64,000 nucleotides of DNA from Kitasatospora terrestris (GCF_039542905.1 NZ_BAABIS010000001.1:6882001-6946000), one strand, 5' to 3'; shown: positions 25,297-34,360, counted from the stretch's first letter. The notes: generated by a model from the letters alone, not told the origin. Numbers and translations: made by a program.

Positions 25297-26759
25297 CACT
25301 TGCCCTTGGAGTAGTCCTTGAGGAAGCAGCCGTAGAGGTCCTCGCCGGCCTCGCCGCGGACGATCGGGTCGTAGACCCGGGCGGCGCCGTCGACCAGGTC
25401 GAGCGGGGCGTGGAAGCCCTCCTCGTGCATCCGCATCTTGTCGGGGTGCGGCCGCTCGTCGGTGATCCAGCCGGTGTCGACGGCGGTCATCAGGATGCCG
25501 TCGGTCTCGAACATCTCGTCCGCGCTGGTGCGGGTGAGCATGTTGAGCGCAGCCTTGGCCATGTTGGTGTGCGGGTGCCCGGCGCCCTTGTAGCCCCGGT
25601 TGAACACGCCCTCCATGGCGGAGACGTTGACGATGTACTTGCGGCGCGCCGGGGAGGCGGCCAGCGCCGGGCGGAGCCGGCTGATCAGGATGAACGGCGC
25701 GGTGGAGTTGCAGAGTTGCACCTCCAGCAGCTCGATCGGGCTGACCTGCTCGACCGTCTCGATCCAGGTGTTGGACGCGGCCAGGTCGGGCACCAGGCCG
25801 CCGGCGTCGATCGCGGTGCCGGCCTCGATCCGGGCCGGGGAGGCGGAGCCGGTGACCAGGGCGAGCGAGGTGACCTCCTCGGCGCTGATCCGCTCGCTGC
25901 CGCCGGTGGCCTGGCCGGGCAGTGCCGGCACGTCCACCGAGCCGCTGCCGAACCGGCCGATCACCGTGGACGCGGGCAGGGCGCCGGCCGGCAGCGGGGC
26001 CGACTCGGCGGCGACCAGTTCGCGGTACGCCTCGGGGGAGCGGCGCACGGTCTGCGCGGCGTTGTTGATCAGGATGTCCAGCGGACCGTCGGCGGCGACC
26101 TCGTCGGCGAGGGCCATCACCTGCGCGGGGTCGCGCAGGTCGATGCCGATGATCTTCAGCCGGTGCAGCCACTGGTCGCTGTCCGGCATCGCGGTGAAGC
26201 GGCGGATCGCGTCGTTGGGGAACCGGGTGGTGATGGTGGTGTGGGCGCCGTCGCGCAGCAGGCAGAGCGCGATGTACATGCCGATCTTGGCGCGGCCGCC
26301 GGTGAGCAGCGCGCGCTTGCCGGTCAGGTCGGCGCGGGCGGTGCGGCGGGCCCGGTTGAGCGCGGCGCAGCTGCGGCAGAGCTGGTGGTAGAAGGCGTCG
26401 ACCTCGACGTAGCGCTGCTTGCAGGTGTAGCAGGAGCGCGGGCGCTCGAGTATCCCGGCCAGCTCGGAGGTGGTCTCGGTGGTCAGGCCGAAGACGCCGG
26501 CCGTCTCGTCGTCGATCCGGCCCGGGGCGCCGGTCGCGGTCTTCGCGGTGACGGCGCGGTCGTTGGCGGTCTTGCGGGCCCGCATCTCCTGGCGGCGGCG
26601 CTGCTTGAGCGTCCGGAAGACGCCGCCGACGGCCTGGCGGACGGTGATCGCGTCCGGGTGGTCGACGTGGATGCCGTCCAGTTCGGCGAGGACGCTGAGA
26701 CAGAGCTCCAGGCGCTGCGGGTCGATGCCCTTGCCGTAGTCGATCTCTTCGTTGTCCAT
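25293..26759 (-). CDS. Short-chain dehydrogenase-like protein with N-terminal zinc ribbon
   Basis: 488 residues, far longer than a normal SDR. Residues 1-105 are helical and charged. Residues 110-131 form a CxxC-14-CxxC zinc ribbon (C110, C113, C128, C131; RSCYTCKQRYVEV and QLCRSCAALN). From about 145 the Rossmann domain follows: RALLTGGRAKIGMYIALCLL (a TGxxxxIG nucleotide loop) and LDILINNAAQTV. The active-site region reads IVNVSAMEGVF and HTNMAKAALNML: Ser and Lys are kept, but the position of the catalytic Tyr (four before Lys) is Thr. So it binds NAD(P) but may not be a normal dehydrogenase. Start ATG 26759. Coupled to the NUDIX gene. Confidence 0.82.
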   Translation of the reverse strand: MDNEEIDYGKGIDPQRLELCLSVLAELDGIHVDHPDAITVRQAVGGVFRTLKQRRRQEMRARKTANDRAVTAKTATGAPGRIDDETAGVFGLTTETTSELAGILERPRSCYTCKQRYVEVDAFYHQLCRSCAALNRARRTARADLTGKRALLTGGRAKIGMYIALCLLRDGAHTTITTRFPNDAIRRFTAMPDSDQWLHRLKIIGIDLRDPAQVMALADEVAADGPLDILINNAAQTVRRSPEAYRELVAAESAPLPAGALPASTVIGRFGSGSVDVPALPGQATGGSERISAEEVTSLALVTGSASPARIEAGTAIDAGGLVPDLAASNTWIETVEQVSPIELLEVQLCNSTAPFILISRLRPALAASPARRKYIVNVSAMEGVFNRGYKGAGHPHTNMAKAALNMLTRTSADEMFETDGILMTAVDTGWITDERPHPDKMRMHEEGFHAPLDLVDGAARVYDPIVRGEAGEDLYGCFLKDYSKGKW

Positions 26760-26901
26760 GCCCGCTGGTACTTCCTTCTCGCGCCCTGTGTACCGGCGAA
26801 GCCTACGGGAGTGGGCCGGGCCGCCGCGAAGTAAGTATTGGAAATCACGATCATCCGTTACGGGCCCGGGTGGGCCGGCCGGTGGCGGTAGCGTGCGGTC
26901 G

Positions 26902-28116
26902 GTGACCGACGCATCGTCCTCCGTGCCGCCGACCGGGTGCCCGTACGCGCTGGACGACCGCCACCTGCGCGACCCGCACGCGGGCTTCGCGGGGCTGCGG
27001 GCGGGCGGGGCGGTGCACCTGGCGGTGGCGCCGGACGGGGCGCCGGTCCACCTGGTGACCGGGTACCACGAGGTCCGGGCCGCCGCCGCGGACCCCCGGC
27101 TGGCCCTGGACAGGCGGCACGCCCGGACCGCCGGCGGCGCGGGCGACTCGCTGCCGCCGGAGCTCGACGGCCACCTGCTGAACCGCGACGGCGCCGACCA
27201 CGCCCGGCTGCGCCGCCTGGTCGCCGAGGCGCTCGGCCCGCGCCGGATCCTCGCCCTCGGCGACCGGATCCGGCTTACCGCCGACCGGCTGCTCGACCCC
27301 CTCGCCGGGCGCGGCGGCGCCGATCTGGTCGCCGACCTGGCGATGCCGCTGGCGATGACGGTCATCTGCGACCTGCTGGGCGTGCCGGCCGCCCGGCGGA
27401 CCGACTTCCGGGCGTGGACCGACACCCTGCTCTCCCCCGACCCCGGCGCACCCGGCCGCTCCCGCGAGGCGATGCGCGCGATGCACGCCTTCCTGGCCGG
27501 GCTGGTCGCGGAGAAGGGGGACGCCCCCGGCGACGACCTGCTGTCCGACCTGATCGCCGCCCACCGGGAGCGGGCGGCGCTCGGCGGGAGCGAGCTGGTC
27601 GCGATGGCGTTCCTGCTGCTCTTCGCCGGCTACCACAACTCCGCCGGGCTGATCTCGGGCACGCTGTACGCGCTGCTGACCCATCCCGCGCAGCTGGCGG
27701 CGGCCCGGTCCGGGCGGCTCGACCCGGACCGGCTCACCGACGAGGTGCTGCGCTGGAACCCGCCCGCGATGCTCGCCGTCCGGCGCTTCACCACCGGACC
27801 GGTCGCCCTCGCCGGGACGACGGTCCCGCCCGGTGAACGGGTCTGGCTCTCCTGGGCGGCCGCCAACCGCGACCCCGACGTCTTCTCCCGGCCCGAGCTG
27901 TTCGACCCCGACCGCGACGGCCCCGGCCACCTGGCGTTCGGCCGCGGCCCGCACTTCTGCGTCGGCGCCGCCCTCGCCCGGCTGGAGAACCGGATCGCCG
28001 TGGCGGCGGTGCTCCGCCGCTTCCCGCGGCTCGAACTCGCCGAACCCGCCGGCTCCCCGCCCTGGATGCGCTCGCTGCGCAGCCGCGCCCTGACCCGCCT
28101 GCCGGTGCGTTTCTGA
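26902..28116 (+). CDS. Cytochrome P450
   Basis: 404 residues, typical bacterial class I P450. The heme loop is FGRGPHFCVGAALARLENRI with the thiolate Cys at about residue 353. K-helix ExxR: TDEVLRWNPPAM. The I-helix block is LLLFAGYHNSAGLI near residue 240, where the usual A-G-x-[D/E]-T is A-G-Y-H-N, so the acid-alcohol pair for oxygen activation is absent. The C-helix NRDGADHARLRRLVAEAL is present. It starts at GTG 26902 (GTG 26893 also in frame). Divergent from the zinc-ribbon SDR gene; no ferredoxin gene is beside it. The substrate is unknown. Confidence 0.92.
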   Translation: MTDASSSVPPTGCPYALDDRHLRDPHAGFAGLRAGGAVHLAVAPDGAPVHLVTGYHEVRAAAADPRLALDRRHARTAGGAGDSLPPELDGHLLNRDGADHARLRRLVAEALGPRRILALGDRIRLTADRLLDPLAGRGGADLVADLAMPLAMTVICDLLGVPAARRTDFRAWTDTLLSPDPGAPGRSREAMRAMHAFLAGLVAEKGDAPGDDLLSDLIAAHRERAALGGSELVAMAFLLLFAGYHNSAGLISGTLYALLTHPAQLAAARSGRLDPDRLTDEVLRWNPPAMLAVRRFTTGPVALAGTTVPPGERVWLSWAAANRDPDVFSRPELFDPDRDGPGHLAFGRGPHFCVGAALARLENRIAVAAVLRRFPRLELAEPAGSPPWMRSLRSRALTRLPVRF

Positions 28117-28123
28117 CGCCGCC

Positions 28124-29077
28124 TCAGTGCCCGCTGGTGGACAGCAGCCAGGTGATGCCGGAGAGGGTCACCATCGACAGCAGCGTCGAGCCGAGGACCG
28201 ATTCGCGGGCCAGCGCCGTCCCCAGGCCGTACTGCTTGGCGTAGGTGAAGACGTTCTGCGCGGTCGGCAGCGCGGAGAGCAGCACCACGGCGAGCAGTTG
28301 GTGCTCCGGCAGGTGCAGGACCAGCGCGCCGAACGCGAGCGCGGCGAGCGGCTGCACCAGCGTCTTGATCGCCACCGTCACCCCGGTCTCCGCCCGCAGC
28401 GCGGTGCTGCTCGCGGCGGAGCGGCCGTGCAGCGACATGCCCAGGGTGATCAGCGCGGTCGGTACGGCGGCGTTGCCGAGCAGTTCGAAGGAGCGGCCGA
28501 GTGCGGCGGGCGGGTGCCAGGCGGTCGCCGAGCAGAGCGCGCCGAGCCCGGCGCCGAGGATGATCGGGTTGCGCAGCGGCAGCAGCAGCGCCCGCCGGGC
28601 CAGCGCGGCGGGCCGCCGTTCCCCGCCGGTGCCGGCGTCCAGCGCGGCCAGGACCAGCGGGGTGACCAGCAGGACCTGGAAGAGCAGCACCGGGGCGATC
28701 AGCGAGGCGTCCCCGAGCACCTGGACCGCCACCGGGATGCCCAGGTTGCCGGAGTTCACGTACCCGGCCGCCATCGAGTTGATCGCCTGGTCCGCACTGC
28801 GGCGGCCGAACAGCCAGCGCCCCGCGGCCAGTCCCAGGGCGGAGGCCGCGACCGTGCCCGCCGCGAACGCCAGCATCGAGGCGTTGGCGAACGCGCCGAG
28901 CGGGGTCCGCCCGACCACGGTGAACAGCTGGGCGGGCATCGCCACCAGGAAGACGAACTTCACCAGCACCTGCTCCGCCTGCTCGCCGAGCACCCCGGTC
29001 CGGCTGACCAGGTAGCCGATCGCGGTCAGCACCCAGATCGGCACGAAGGCGGCGAGCAGCGGTTGCAGGTCGGGCAT
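28124..29077 (-). CDS. AEC (auxin efflux carrier) family transporter
   Basis: 317 residues, about ten transmembrane helices in two five-helix halves. Family markers are FVPIWVLTAIGYLVSRTGVL, the NSGNLGIPVAVQVLG motif of half one (about residues 105-120) and LSALPTAQNVFTYAKQYGLG of half two. Transports small organic acids or amino acids; the substrate is not predictable. It ends 7 bases from the end of the convergent P450 gene, and is divergent from the MFS gene (93 bases). Confidence 0.9.
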   Translation of the reverse strand: MPDLQPLLAAFVPIWVLTAIGYLVSRTGVLGEQAEQVLVKFVFLVAMPAQLFTVVGRTPLGAFANASMLAFAAGTVAASALGLAAGRWLFGRRSADQAINSMAAGYVNSGNLGIPVAVQVLGDASLIAPVLLFQVLLVTPLVLAALDAGTGGERRPAALARRALLLPLRNPIILGAGLGALCSATAWHPPAALGRSFELLGNAAVPTALITLGMSLHGRSAASSTALRAETGVTVAIKTLVQPLAALAFGALVLHLPEHQLLAVVLLSALPTAQNVFTYAKQYGLGTALARESVLGSTLLSMVTLSGITWLLSTSGH

Positions 29078-29170
29078 CGCGGGGTCCTCGGTCTGGCGGG
29101 CCACGGGGCGCCCGGCGGGTGGCCGGGCCGACGGCGGGGCGATGGATCGGACGCGGATAGTCTTCCGGAC

Positions 29171-30652
29171 GTGCCGAACCGATCTCCCGACACCCTCCCC
29201 GACCACCCCGGGCCCGCCACCGCCGGGTCCGGCGCTCCGTCCGCCGACGACTCCCGGTTCGACGCCGCCGGACGCCGGGTCCTGGCGGTCTGCATGGCGG
29301 CGGGCTTCACCACGCTGCTCGACCAGTCCGTGCTCAACATCGCGATATCCGACGTCCGGGACTCGCTGCACGCCGACTCCGCGCAGATCGCCTGGATCGT
29401 CGCGGGCTACTCGCTGGCCTTCGGTCTCGCGCTGGTCCCGGGCGGGCGGCTCGGTGACGTCCGCGGCCGCAAGTGGCTGTTCGTCGCGGGCCTCGCGCTG
29501 TTCACCGCGGTGGGCGCGCTCGCCGGCACCGCCCAGAGCGCCTGGGTCCTGGTCGCCGCCCGGCTGCTCCAGGGCGCGGGCGCCGGCCTGGTCAACGCCC
29601 AGATGATCGGCACCCTGCAGGACGTCTTCACCGGCACCCGCCGGGCCCGCGCGCTCGGCCTGTACGTCCTGACCGGCGGCCTGTCCACCGCCCTCGGACC
29701 GCCGCTCGGCGGCCTGCTGCTCGCCCTCGCCGGCCCCGAACTCGGTTGGCGGCTCACCCTGTTGCTCAGTGCGCCGTTCGGCCTGGCGACGGTCGTACTG
29801 GCCGCCCGTCACCTGCCCGCGCCGCGCCCGAGCGCCCGCCACTCCGACCTGGACGCGGTCGGCCTGGCCCTGGTCGCGGCGCTCACGCTGCTGGTGATGC
29901 TGCCGTTCATCCGGCCGCCGGGCGCGCTCGGCGGCGCCGCGTTCGCCGTCGCCGCGGTGGCCGTCGCGCTCGCCTTCGCGTGGTGGCAGCGGCACTACGC
30001 CCGCACCGGGCGGCACCCGCTGCTGCACCCCGCGCTCGCCCGCTCCCGTCCGTACGCCCTCGGGACGACGGTGGCGATGGCCCAGTTCGGCACCTCGATC
30101 GCCGGCTCGCTGATCCAGACCATGTTCCTGCGCGACGCGCTCGGCCTCTCCGCGCTCGCCACCAGCGCGGTCGCGCTGCCCGCCGCGCTCGCCATGGCCG
30201 CCACCTCCTCCCAGGCCGGCCGGGTCGTCCAGCGCTACGGCCGCAGCGCCGTCTCCCTCGGTCTCGGCCTCTCCCTCTCCGCCCTCCTCACCGCGGGCCT
30301 CGCCGGCCTGTACGTCCCCGGCTCCGCCCTCCCGTACGTGCTCGCCTGCACGCAGCTGGCCCAGGGCGTCTCCTCCGGCCTGATCGTCGCCCCCAACCAG
30401 GCCTTCACCCTGCGCCACGCCCCCGCCGAGGCCGCCGGGGTGGCCGGCGGCATCCTGCAGATGTCCCAGCGGATCGCGGCCGCCGTGGGCATCTCCGCCG
30501 TCTCCGGCGTCTACCTCCGGGGGGCCACCGCCGGCCTGCTCGGCCACCGCGACGCCTACTGGCACGCCACCGCCGCCTGCGCGGCGGTCGTCCTGCTCGC
30601 GCTCCTCCTCTCCCTCCGCGCCGGCCGCACCGCCGGGACGGCCGGCGGCTGA
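29171..30652 (+). CDS. MFS drug exporter, DHA2 (14-TM) type
   Basis: 493 residues with about 14 transmembrane helices. Characteristic motifs are LDQSVLNIAISDVRDSL (helix 1, motif D1), AFGLALVPGGRLGDVRGRKW (motif A) and YVLTGGLSTALGPPLGGLLL (motif C, antiporter). The last helices show AGVAGGILQMSQRIAAAVGI, as in EmrB/QacA proteins. The GTG at 29171 is chosen. Downstream lie GTGACC-type palindromes and a long untranslated stretch. Probably exports drugs or a metabolite by proton antiport. Confidence 0.92.
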   Translation: MPNRSPDTLPDHPGPATAGSGAPSADDSRFDAAGRRVLAVCMAAGFTTLLDQSVLNIAISDVRDSLHADSAQIAWIVAGYSLAFGLALVPGGRLGDVRGRKWLFVAGLALFTAVGALAGTAQSAWVLVAARLLQGAGAGLVNAQMIGTLQDVFTGTRRARALGLYVLTGGLSTALGPPLGGLLLALAGPELGWRLTLLLSAPFGLATVVLAARHLPAPRPSARHSDLDAVGLALVAALTLLVMLPFIRPPGALGGAAFAVAAVAVALAFAWWQRHYARTGRHPLLHPALARSRPYALGTTVAMAQFGTSIAGSLIQTMFLRDALGLSALATSAVALPAALAMAATSSQAGRVVQRYGRSAVSLGLGLSLSALLTAGLAGLYVPGSALPYVLACTQLAQGVSSGLIVAPNQAFTLRHAPAEAAGVAGGILQMSQRIAAAVGISAVSGVYLRGATAGLLGHRDAYWHATAACAAVVLLALLLSLRAGRTAGTAGG

Positions 30653-30658
30653 CCGCGG

Positions 30659-30672
30659 GTGACCCCGGTCAC
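30659..30672. promoter_or_regulatory. Palindrome fitting the Crp consensus (site 1)
   Basis: GTGACCCCGGTCAC fits GTG-N6-GNCAC, the consensus reported for Streptomyces Crp. Starts 7 bases after the MFS stop codon. Confidence 0.4.
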
Positions 30673-30701
30673 CTCGCGGCGGGCCGCAAGTCCGGCGGCC
30701 G

Positions 30702-30715
30702 GTGACCCCGCTCAC
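30702..30715. promoter_or_regulatory. Imperfect copy of the same palindrome (site 2)
   Basis: GTGACCCCGCTCAC; one base off the GTG-N6-GNCAC pattern. 43 bases from site 1 start to start. Confidence 0.3.
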
Positions 30716-30776
30716 CTTCCGGTGCCCGGCGGGGTGCCGCGGGAGGCGCCCGGCGCGCCTCCCGGCCCGGCGGTCG

Positions 30777-30790
30777 GTGACCGCGGTCAC
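30777..30790. promoter_or_regulatory. Perfect 14-bp palindrome fitting the Crp consensus (site 3)
   Basis: GTGACCGCGGTCAC, fully self-complementary and fitting GTG-N6-GNCAC. About 550 bases before the transglycosylase start, so it acts on that gene only if the leader is long. Confidence 0.42.
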
Positions 30791-31323
30791 TCCGTCGGCG
30801 CCGGCGGTGTGACCTGGCGCATCCTTCGGGGCGGCGGGCCGTGGCGGGGATCACCACGCCCGCCGCGCCGCTCCGGGGTCCGGGCGGAGGCCGCCGACCG
30901 CCCCGGAACCCTTGCGCGGCAAGGCCGGAGGCCGAATTCCCGGCCGCGGGAGACGTCCGTCACCCCCTGTGAGCCTGCTCATAGGCGGCGCGCCGCCGAC
31001 CGGGTGACCCGTCGTCAACTCGCAGAACTCCGAACGGCATTCCCGAATCAATCAGGTCAAATCCGGACAAAAAGGGCTGCTTGCCGCCCGGCGAGGGCTC
31101 ACGCAGGATCGTGATTGCGCCCCGGGCCGACCAGTCGAGCCCCAGTGACGGGCGCCATGGCGCAGCCGTCCGCGAATCGACGCGGGCTGCGCACCCGGTG
31201 AGCAGGGTTGCCGCCGGGCCCGGCCGCCCCCGGTCTTGTGGGTCCCCGTTCAGTCGCGGGGCTTCCGCATGTGTCCAACCGGGTCGGCAAGTGACCTGGA
31301 CGACACCTCGGAGGTACTCGGAC

Positions 31324-32061
31324 ATGCGACAGATCAAGCACGGCCTGCGCCATCTGCCCAAGCAGCTCGGACACCGCCGGATGCCGGACTACATGCTGGG
31401 CGCCGGTGTCGCCGGTGCGGTGCTGCTCGGCACGGTGCTGCCCGTCGCCCAAGCGGTTGCCGCCCCGGAGCGGGTGCCGGCCGCTGCCGCTGCCGCTGCC
31501 CCCGCCGACGCCGCGCAGCAGGCCCCCGCCCCGCAGGGCGACGAGGCCGCCAGCCGCGGCGAGGCCCGCGGAGCCGCCCCGCAGGCCGCCGAGGCCGCCC
31601 CGGCCGCCCCCGCCGAGCAGGCCCCGGCCGCCCAGCCGGAGCAGGCCCCGGCCCCCGCCCCGGCCCCCGCCCCGGCCCCGGCCCCGGCCCCCGAGCCGGA
31701 GAAGCCCAGCTACTCCAACAACCTGGACGGCTGGATCCGCGAGGCCCGCGACGTGCTGGCCGCCGCCGGCAAGCCGGTGCCGTCCTACAAGGCGATGTAC
31801 GCCACCGCGATGGCCGAGTCGACCGGCAACCCGAACGCCGTCAACGGCTGGGACTCCAACGCCAAGATCGGCACCCCGTCCATCGGTCTGACCCAGGTGA
31901 TCCAGCCGACCTTCAAGACCTACGCGCTGCCGGGCCACAACGACATCCGCAACCCCGTCGACAACCTGATCGCCAGCTCGCGCTACTGCGACGCCAAGTA
32001 CGGCGGCATGGACAAGATGGCCGCGGCCCGCGGCTACGGCTCGCACTGGCGCGGCTACTAA
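31324..32061 (+). CDS. Secreted lytic transglycosylase (SLT-type)
   Basis: 245 residues. N-terminal signal-anchor (about residues 24-45, YMLGAGVAGAVLLGTVLPVA) and an Ala/Pro/Glu-rich wall-spanning linker (about 50-132) with AP repeats. The C-terminal SLT domain starts LDGWIREARDVLAAAGKP; the catalytic Glu is in YATAMAESTGNPNAVNGWDS (about residue 161), then IGLTQVIQPTFKTYALPG and NLIASSRYCDAKYGG. It would cleave peptidoglycan for growth or germination. The ATG is preceded by GGAGG about 9 bases upstream. Controlled by a long upstream region. Confidence 0.9.
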   Translation: MRQIKHGLRHLPKQLGHRRMPDYMLGAGVAGAVLLGTVLPVAQAVAAPERVPAAAAAAAPADAAQQAPAPQGDEAASRGEARGAAPQAAEAAPAAPAEQAPAAQPEQAPAPAPAPAPAPAPAPEPEKPSYSNNLDGWIREARDVLAAAGKPVPSYKAMYATAMAESTGNPNAVNGWDSNAKIGTPSIGLTQVIQPTFKTYALPGHNDIRNPVDNLIASSRYCDAKYGGMDKMAAARGYGSHWRGY

Positions 32062-32094
32062 ATCCGACGCCCGACCGCGGGCAGGATGCGGGGC

Positions 32095-32736
32095 ATGGAC
32101 CTCGACTCCCTCGCCCGCACCCGGCGCGCGCTGCACGGCGTCGCCGAGACCCTGCTGGCCGGCCCGCAGTACCGCGGGCCGGCCGCGACCATTCGGCTGC
32201 GCCCCGTCCCGGGAGGGTTCGCGACCCGCACCGACCCGCCGCTCCTGGTGGTGGACGGCGCGCTGCTCACCCCCGACGGCACCGGCCACCCGCTGGCGGG
32301 ATCCACCTGCGCGGAGCTCGCGGCCGCGGCGGGCATCACCCCCGGCGGCCCGCAGGGCCTGTACGCGGACGGCTCCGGCGTCGCCCCCGACGAGCCCCTG
32401 CACGTCGAACCGGCCTGCGCCCGGCTGATCGCCGACGCCTTCGCCCGTGGCGACGCCGCCCTGCGGGAGGTCTTCCCGGGCTGCGACCCGGTGCTCTGGC
32501 CCGAGCACTTCGACCTCGGCGTCACCGTCGCCGAGGTGAACCACGGCGTCTCCCCGGGCGACGGCTTCCTGCCCGAGCCGTACGCCTACGTCGGCCCGCA
32601 CACCCCGCGCACCGGCGCCTTCTGGAACGCCCCGTTCGGCGCCGCCCGCCGCCTGGCCGACCTGCCCACCCGGGCGGACCTGACCGGCTTCTTCGCCGAG
32701 GGCCGCGACCTCGCCGCTGGAGGAACCTCCAACTGA
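32095..32736 (+). CDS. Hypothetical protein
   Basis: 213-residue soluble protein without signal peptide or transmembrane segment. Conserved-looking blocks are LVVDGALLTPDGTGHPLAGS, DPVLWPEHFDLGVTVAEVNH and EPYAYVGPHTPRTGAFWNAP, the last Trp/His-rich as in small actinobacterial proteins of unknown function. The ATG at 32095 is chosen; an ATG three codons earlier exists. It lies between the transglycosylase and GuaB1 genes, probably on its own transcript. I do not recognise a function. Confidence 0.7.
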   Translation: MDLDSLARTRRALHGVAETLLAGPQYRGPAATIRLRPVPGGFATRTDPPLLVVDGALLTPDGTGHPLAGSTCAELAAAAGITPGGPQGLYADGSGVAPDEPLHVEPACARLIADAFARGDAALREVFPGCDPVLWPEHFDLGVTVAEVNHGVSPGDGFLPEPYAYVGPHTPRTGAFWNAPFGAARRLADLPTRADLTGFFAEGRDLAAGGTSN

Positions 32737-32911
32737 GTGTGCCCGGATTCGTACGACGATTGTGTTGATCTTCGAAATCCGCGCATGAGCTGGCTTCGGA
32801 CCCGGGTATCACGGAGTATTGAACGTTGGGTGCGGGGCGCCCGAGAGCGCCCTGCGGCAACGCCGCTACCGCGCCCGAGGTGTACCTTTCCCCAGCCAGA
32901 GAGCCCCCTTC

Positions 32912-34351
32912 ATGCGCTTCCTGAACGACCTCAAGCCCGCGTACGACCTCACGTACGACGACGTCTTCATGGTCCCCAGCCGTTCCGCCGTGGGCTCCCG
33001 GCAGGGCGTCGACCTGGCGTCCACCGACGGGACCGGCACCACCATCCCGCTCGTGGTGGCCAACATGACGGCGATCGCCGGCCGCCGGATGGCCGAGACG
33101 GTGGCGCGCCGCGGCGGCCTGGTGGCCATCCCGCAGGACATCCCGATCGAGGTGGTCTCCGAGGTCATCGGCTGGGTCAAGCAGCGGCACCTGGTGCACG
33201 ACACCCCGATCACCCTGAACCCCGGCCACACCGTCGCCGACGCCCTCTCCCTGCTGCCCAAGCGCGCCCACGGCGCGCTCGTGGTGGTCGAGGGCGGCAA
33301 GCCGGTCGGCGTGGTCACCGAGGGCGACTGCCACGGCGTCGACCGCTTCACCAGCCTCTCCGAGGTGATGAGCCGCGACCTGCTGCTCCTGGAGGAGGGC
33401 ATCGACCCGCGCACCGCCTTCGACCGGCTCAACGAGCACCACCGCAAGCTCGCCCCGGTCATCGCCCCCGACGGCACCCTGGTCGGCCTGCTGACCCGCA
33501 AGAACGCGCTGCGCGCCACCCTGTACACCCCCGCCGTGGACGCGAACGGCCGGCTGCGGATCGCCGCCACCGTCGGCATCAACGGCGACGTGGCGGGCCG
33601 CGCCAAGGCGCTGCTGGAGGCCGGTGCGGACGTGCTGGTGGTCGACACCGCGCACGGCCACCAGGAGTCGATGATCAGCGCGCTGCAGGCCGTGCGCGGC
33701 CTCGACCCGCAGGTGCCGATCGTGGCCGGCAACGTGGTCTCCGCCGACGGCGTCCGCGACCTGGTCGAGGCCGGCGCGGACATCCTGAAGGTCGGTGTCG
33801 GCCCCGGCGCGATGTGCACCACCCGGATGATGACCGGTGTCGGTCGCCCGCAGTTCTCCGCGGTGCTGGAGTGCGCCGCCGAGGCCCGCCGCCTGGGCAA
33901 GCACGTCTGGGCCGACGGCGGTGTCCGCCACCCGCGCGACGTGGCGATGGCGCTGGCCGCCGGCGCCTCCAACGTGATGATCGGCTCCTGGTTCGCCGGC
34001 ACCTACGAGTCGCCCGGCGACCTGCAGACCGCCGCCGACGGCCGCCAGTACAAGGAGAGCTTCGGCATGGCGTCCGCCCGCGCCGTGCGCAACCGCACCT
34101 CCGACGAGTCGGCGTACGACCGCGCCCGCAAGGGCCTCTTCGAGGAGGGCATCTCCACCTCGCGGATGTTCATCGACCCGGCCCGCCCCGGCGTCGAGGA
34201 CCTGATCGACTCGATCGTGGCCGGTGTCCGCTCGTCCTGCACCTACGCGGGCGCCTCCTCGCTGGAGGACTTCCACCAGAAGGCGATCGTCGGCGTGCAG
34301 AGCGCGGCCGGCTACGCCGAGGGCAAGCCGCTGCACTCCAGCTGGGCCTGA
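32912..34351 (+). CDS. guaB1: GuaB1-type IMP dehydrogenase/GMP reductase family protein
   Basis: 479 residues. The TIM barrel of the IMPDH/GMPR family with the catalytic loop ILKVGVGPGAMCTTRMMTGV (Cys near residue 304), phosphate loop ADGGVRHPRDVAMALAAGAS and N-terminal LTYDDVFMVPSRSAV. Two CBS motifs are inserted (HGALVVVEGGKPVGVVTEGD and APVIAPDGTLVGLLTRKNAL, about 120-210). This GuaB1 subfamily has been characterised in mycobacteria as a GMP reductase (GMP to IMP, NADPH), a purine salvage role, rather than IMPDH. The ATG at 32912 precedes the conserved start. Confidence 0.93.
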   Translation: MRFLNDLKPAYDLTYDDVFMVPSRSAVGSRQGVDLASTDGTGTTIPLVVANMTAIAGRRMAETVARRGGLVAIPQDIPIEVVSEVIGWVKQRHLVHDTPITLNPGHTVADALSLLPKRAHGALVVVEGGKPVGVVTEGDCHGVDRFTSLSEVMSRDLLLLEEGIDPRTAFDRLNEHHRKLAPVIAPDGTLVGLLTRKNALRATLYTPAVDANGRLRIAATVGINGDVAGRAKALLEAGADVLVVDTAHGHQESMISALQAVRGLDPQVPIVAGNVVSADGVRDLVEAGADILKVGVGPGAMCTTRMMTGVGRPQFSAVLECAAEARRLGKHVWADGGVRHPRDVAMALAAGASNVMIGSWFAGTYESPGDLQTAADGRQYKESFGMASARAVRNRTSDESAYDRARKGLFEEGISTSRMFIDPARPGVEDLIDSIVAGVRSSCTYAGASSLEDFHQKAIVGVQSAAGYAEGKPLHSSWA

Positions 34352-34360
34352 TCCGGCGCC

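Larger units (their letters stand above)
30653..31323. other. 671-base non-coding region upstream of the transglycosylase gene
   Basis: No credible gene on either strand; the visible reading frames have no family resemblance. The left part (30653-30800) contains three GTGACC-type palindromes (listed separately). The centre (30990-31080) is AT-richer, with runs such as GAATCAATCAGG and GGACAAAAAGGG, likely where transcription begins. The right part (31080-31323) would be a leader of about 200 bases with several hairpins. A regulated leader is plausible, but I cannot assign a riboswitch class. Confidence 0.55.

Noticed and set aside
30990..31323. ydaO/yuaA (c-di-AMP) riboswitch before the transglycosylase
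   Set aside because: The expected GGGGGACCC-type core was not found on the plus strand; GGGGACCCAC occurs only on the opposite strand. A covariance search is needed.
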